Below are positions 5,690-6,646 of a stretch of 6,646 bases of DNA, piece after piece (the stretch's first letter is position 1; every line of letters starts with the position of its first letter). This DNA comes from Muribaculaceae bacterium. Its GTDB lineage: Bacteria > Bacteroidota > Bacteroidia > Bacteroidales > Muribaculaceae. The DNA is taken from the NCBI GenBank assembly GCA_022511505.1, contig JAFLTK010000166.1, positions 1-6,646 of the forward strand. Reading direction: 5' to 3'. The position numbers were made by a program, and so were the translations under genes. The notes beneath the pieces were generated by a model. The model did no database searches. It was not told the origin of the DNA and worked only from the letters and a program-made list of their open reading frames with translations.

Positions 5690-6556
5690 TTATCTATTGT
5701 CGTTTGTATCGGGAGCGTGGTCAATGAGGTCGAGGAACTGGTCGAGTTTGGGGGTGATGATAATCTCGGTGCGGCGGTTGCGTTCGCGTCCGGCATCGGT
5801 AGCGTTGGTAGCGATGGGGTTATACTCGCCGCGTCCGGCAGCCGAGAGACGGCTCGGGTTTACGCCGAAGTCGTTTTGCAGAACCTGAACGACCGACGAA
5901 GCGCGCAGGGCCGAGAGGTCCCAGTTGTTGCGAATATTGGTGCGCGAGATGGGCACATTGTCGGTGTTACCCTCGACGAGGACGTCATAGTCCTTGTAGT
6001 CCTTTATAATCTTGGCAATCTTGCTGAGAGTCTGCATAGCGCGGTCGCTGACCTCGTAACTGCCCGAGCGGAAGAGCATATTGTCGGCAAGCGAGATATA
6101 GACAACGCCCTTGAGCACCTTGATGTCGACATCCTGGAGTTCGTCGCGCGACAGCGAGCGAGTCAAATTATTGGTCAACACCATGTTAAGCGAGTCGCTC
6201 TTTGACTTGGCGGCCACGAGTTCCTTGATATATTTGTTTGACGCATTGATTTCGTCGACAAGTTTGCTGATGTTGACGTTGCCCTGGGCATTTTGAGCGA
6301 TACTGTGGTCGAGCGATGTCTGTAACGCTGCGTAGGCTTGCTTGAGCTCGGCATTCTGCTTGCGGGCATCGTCGAGCATGGCCTGAAGGCTCTGGTTGCC
6401 CGTCTGCGAGCGGGTCAACTGCATCTGCTGCTCGTTATACTGGGATTTCATCGCCTCATACTGGTCATTGAGGGCGGTATATTTCTTCTTGCTGACACAT
6501 CCGGTCAGGGTCAAGGCTGCAACTGCTACAGCACATGCGATAGTTGTTAGTCTCAT
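5690..6556 (-). CDS. OmpA family lipoprotein with coiled-coil stalk
   Basis: This 288-aa protein should anchor the outer membrane to peptidoglycan. Residues 1-20 form a lipoprotein signal peptide ending in the lipobox L17-T-G-C20, so C20 would be lipidated. V21 at the +2 position does not signal retention in the inner membrane. A long helical, Q/A/N-rich, probably coiled-coil segment follows at about 24-135. The OmpA_C peptidoglycan-binding domain covers about 140-270. It includes VEGNTDN (194-200), NWDLSALR (211-218) with the diaminopimelate-contacting D213 and R218, and the terminal ERNRRTEI (258-265). There is no beta-barrel, so it is closer to YiaD/Pal than to classic OmpA. The ATG at 6556 is the only start that gives a complete signal peptide. 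The gene heads the block with engB and GT2. Confidence 0.92.
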   Translation of the reverse strand: MRLTTIACAVAVAALTLTGCVSKKKYTALNDQYEAMKSQYNEQQMQLTRSQTGNQSLQAMLDDARKQNAELKQAYAALQTSLDHSIAQNAQGNVNISKLVDEINASNKYIKELVAAKSKSDSLNMVLTNNLTRSLSRDELQDVDIKVLKGVVYISLADNMLFRSGSYEVSDRAMQTLSKIAKIIKDYKDYDVLVEGNTDNVPISRTNIRNNWDLSALRASSVVQVLQNDFGVNPSRLSAAGRGEYNPIATNATDAGRERNRRTEIIITPKLDQFLDLIDHAPDTNDNR

Positions 6557-6570
6557 ATCGTTTTATCTTT

Positions 6571-6594
6571 TTGTTGGTGTTGTTGGTGTTGTTG
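6571..6594. repeat. TTGTTGGTG tandem repeat in the leader of the OmpA-like gene
   Basis: Two full copies of TTGTTGGTG (6571-6579 and 6580-6588) are followed by a partial TTGTTG (6589-6594). In the minus-strand mRNA this reads as CAA/CAC-rich RNA lacking U and G, about 15 nt before the start codon, followed by an A-rich stretch. Such an unstructured leader could favour ribosome loading where Shine-Dalgarno sequences are absent; this is an inference. Confidence 0.75.
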
Positions 6595-6595
6595 T

Positions 6596-6629
6596 CCCCG
6601 CACAGCTCGCTGCGCTCGCAAGTACGGGG
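6596..6629 (-). repeat. CCCCG/CGGGG hairpin upstream of the OmpA-like gene
   Basis: CCCCGCAC (6596-6603) faces GTACGGGG (6622-6629). On the minus strand the eight positions all pair, one as a U-G wobble, around an 18-nt loop. The loop holds two direct copies of GCTCGC (6605-6610 and 6614-6619). No U-tract follows in the minus direction, and the plus-direction flank is TTATTG. It resembles a dispersed REP-like palindrome more than a terminator. No promoter matching the Bacteroidetes consensus can be seen in 6557-6646, so the true promoter probably lies beyond the window. Confidence 0.6.
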
Positions 6630-6646
6630 TTATTGAAATTGTCATC

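Noticed and set aside
1..6646. A new defence, secretion or biosynthetic system
   Set aside because: All eight genes belong to known families with intact motifs. Only the GYF_2/CD225 and DUF4286 proteins lack a function, and their neighbour ruvC is a housekeeping gene. No nuclease-toxin pair, integrase or accessory enzyme cluster is present.

Overview
The window is an ordinary stretch of a Bacteroidales chromosome, most like a gut family such as Muribaculaceae. That placement is an inference from gene content and style. A DUF4286 gene sits next to ruvC, starts lack a visible Shine-Dalgarno sequence, a promoter of the Bacteroidetes type (TTTG, 20 nt, TAnnTTTG) precedes dxr, and the RseP, EngB and OmpA-lipoprotein sequences resemble those of this phylum. 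I cannot fix the genus without a search.

All eight genes lie on the minus strand, so transcription runs from high to low coordinates. They form three tight blocks. Block 1 (6556 to 4318) is an OmpA-like lipoprotein, the GTPase engB and a family-2 glycosyltransferase, with a 2-nt gap and then a 4-nt ATGA overlap. Block 2 (4210 to 2829) is a GYF_2/CD225 membrane protein, a DUF4286 protein and ruvC, with a 6-nt gap and then another ATGA overlap. Block 3 (2646 to 111) is dxr and rseP, 7 nt apart, behind the one promoter I can recognise.

The functions are mostly housekeeping: cell-envelope anchoring (OmpA lipoprotein), 50S ribosome assembly (EngB), surface glycan synthesis (GT2), Holliday-junction resolution (RuvC), the first committed step of the non-mevalonate isoprenoid pathway (Dxr) and regulated intramembrane proteolysis (RseP). 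Every catalytic motif I checked is intact, and I see no pseudogene, insertion sequence, RNA gene, CRISPR array or phage gene.

The least explained DNA is between genes. A long GTT/AAC-rich inverted repeat follows rseP (1-110). A composite element of two hairpins and six AGTTTAR heptamers separates GT2 from the GYF_2/CD225 gene (4218-4321). A TTGTTGGTG tract beside a CCCCG/CGGGG hairpin precedes the OmpA gene (6571-6629). The gap between ruvC and dxr (2692-2828) stays open in the RuvC frame past the stop. These look like dispersed intergenic repeats or mRNA structures; I found no evidence of a new multi-gene system.
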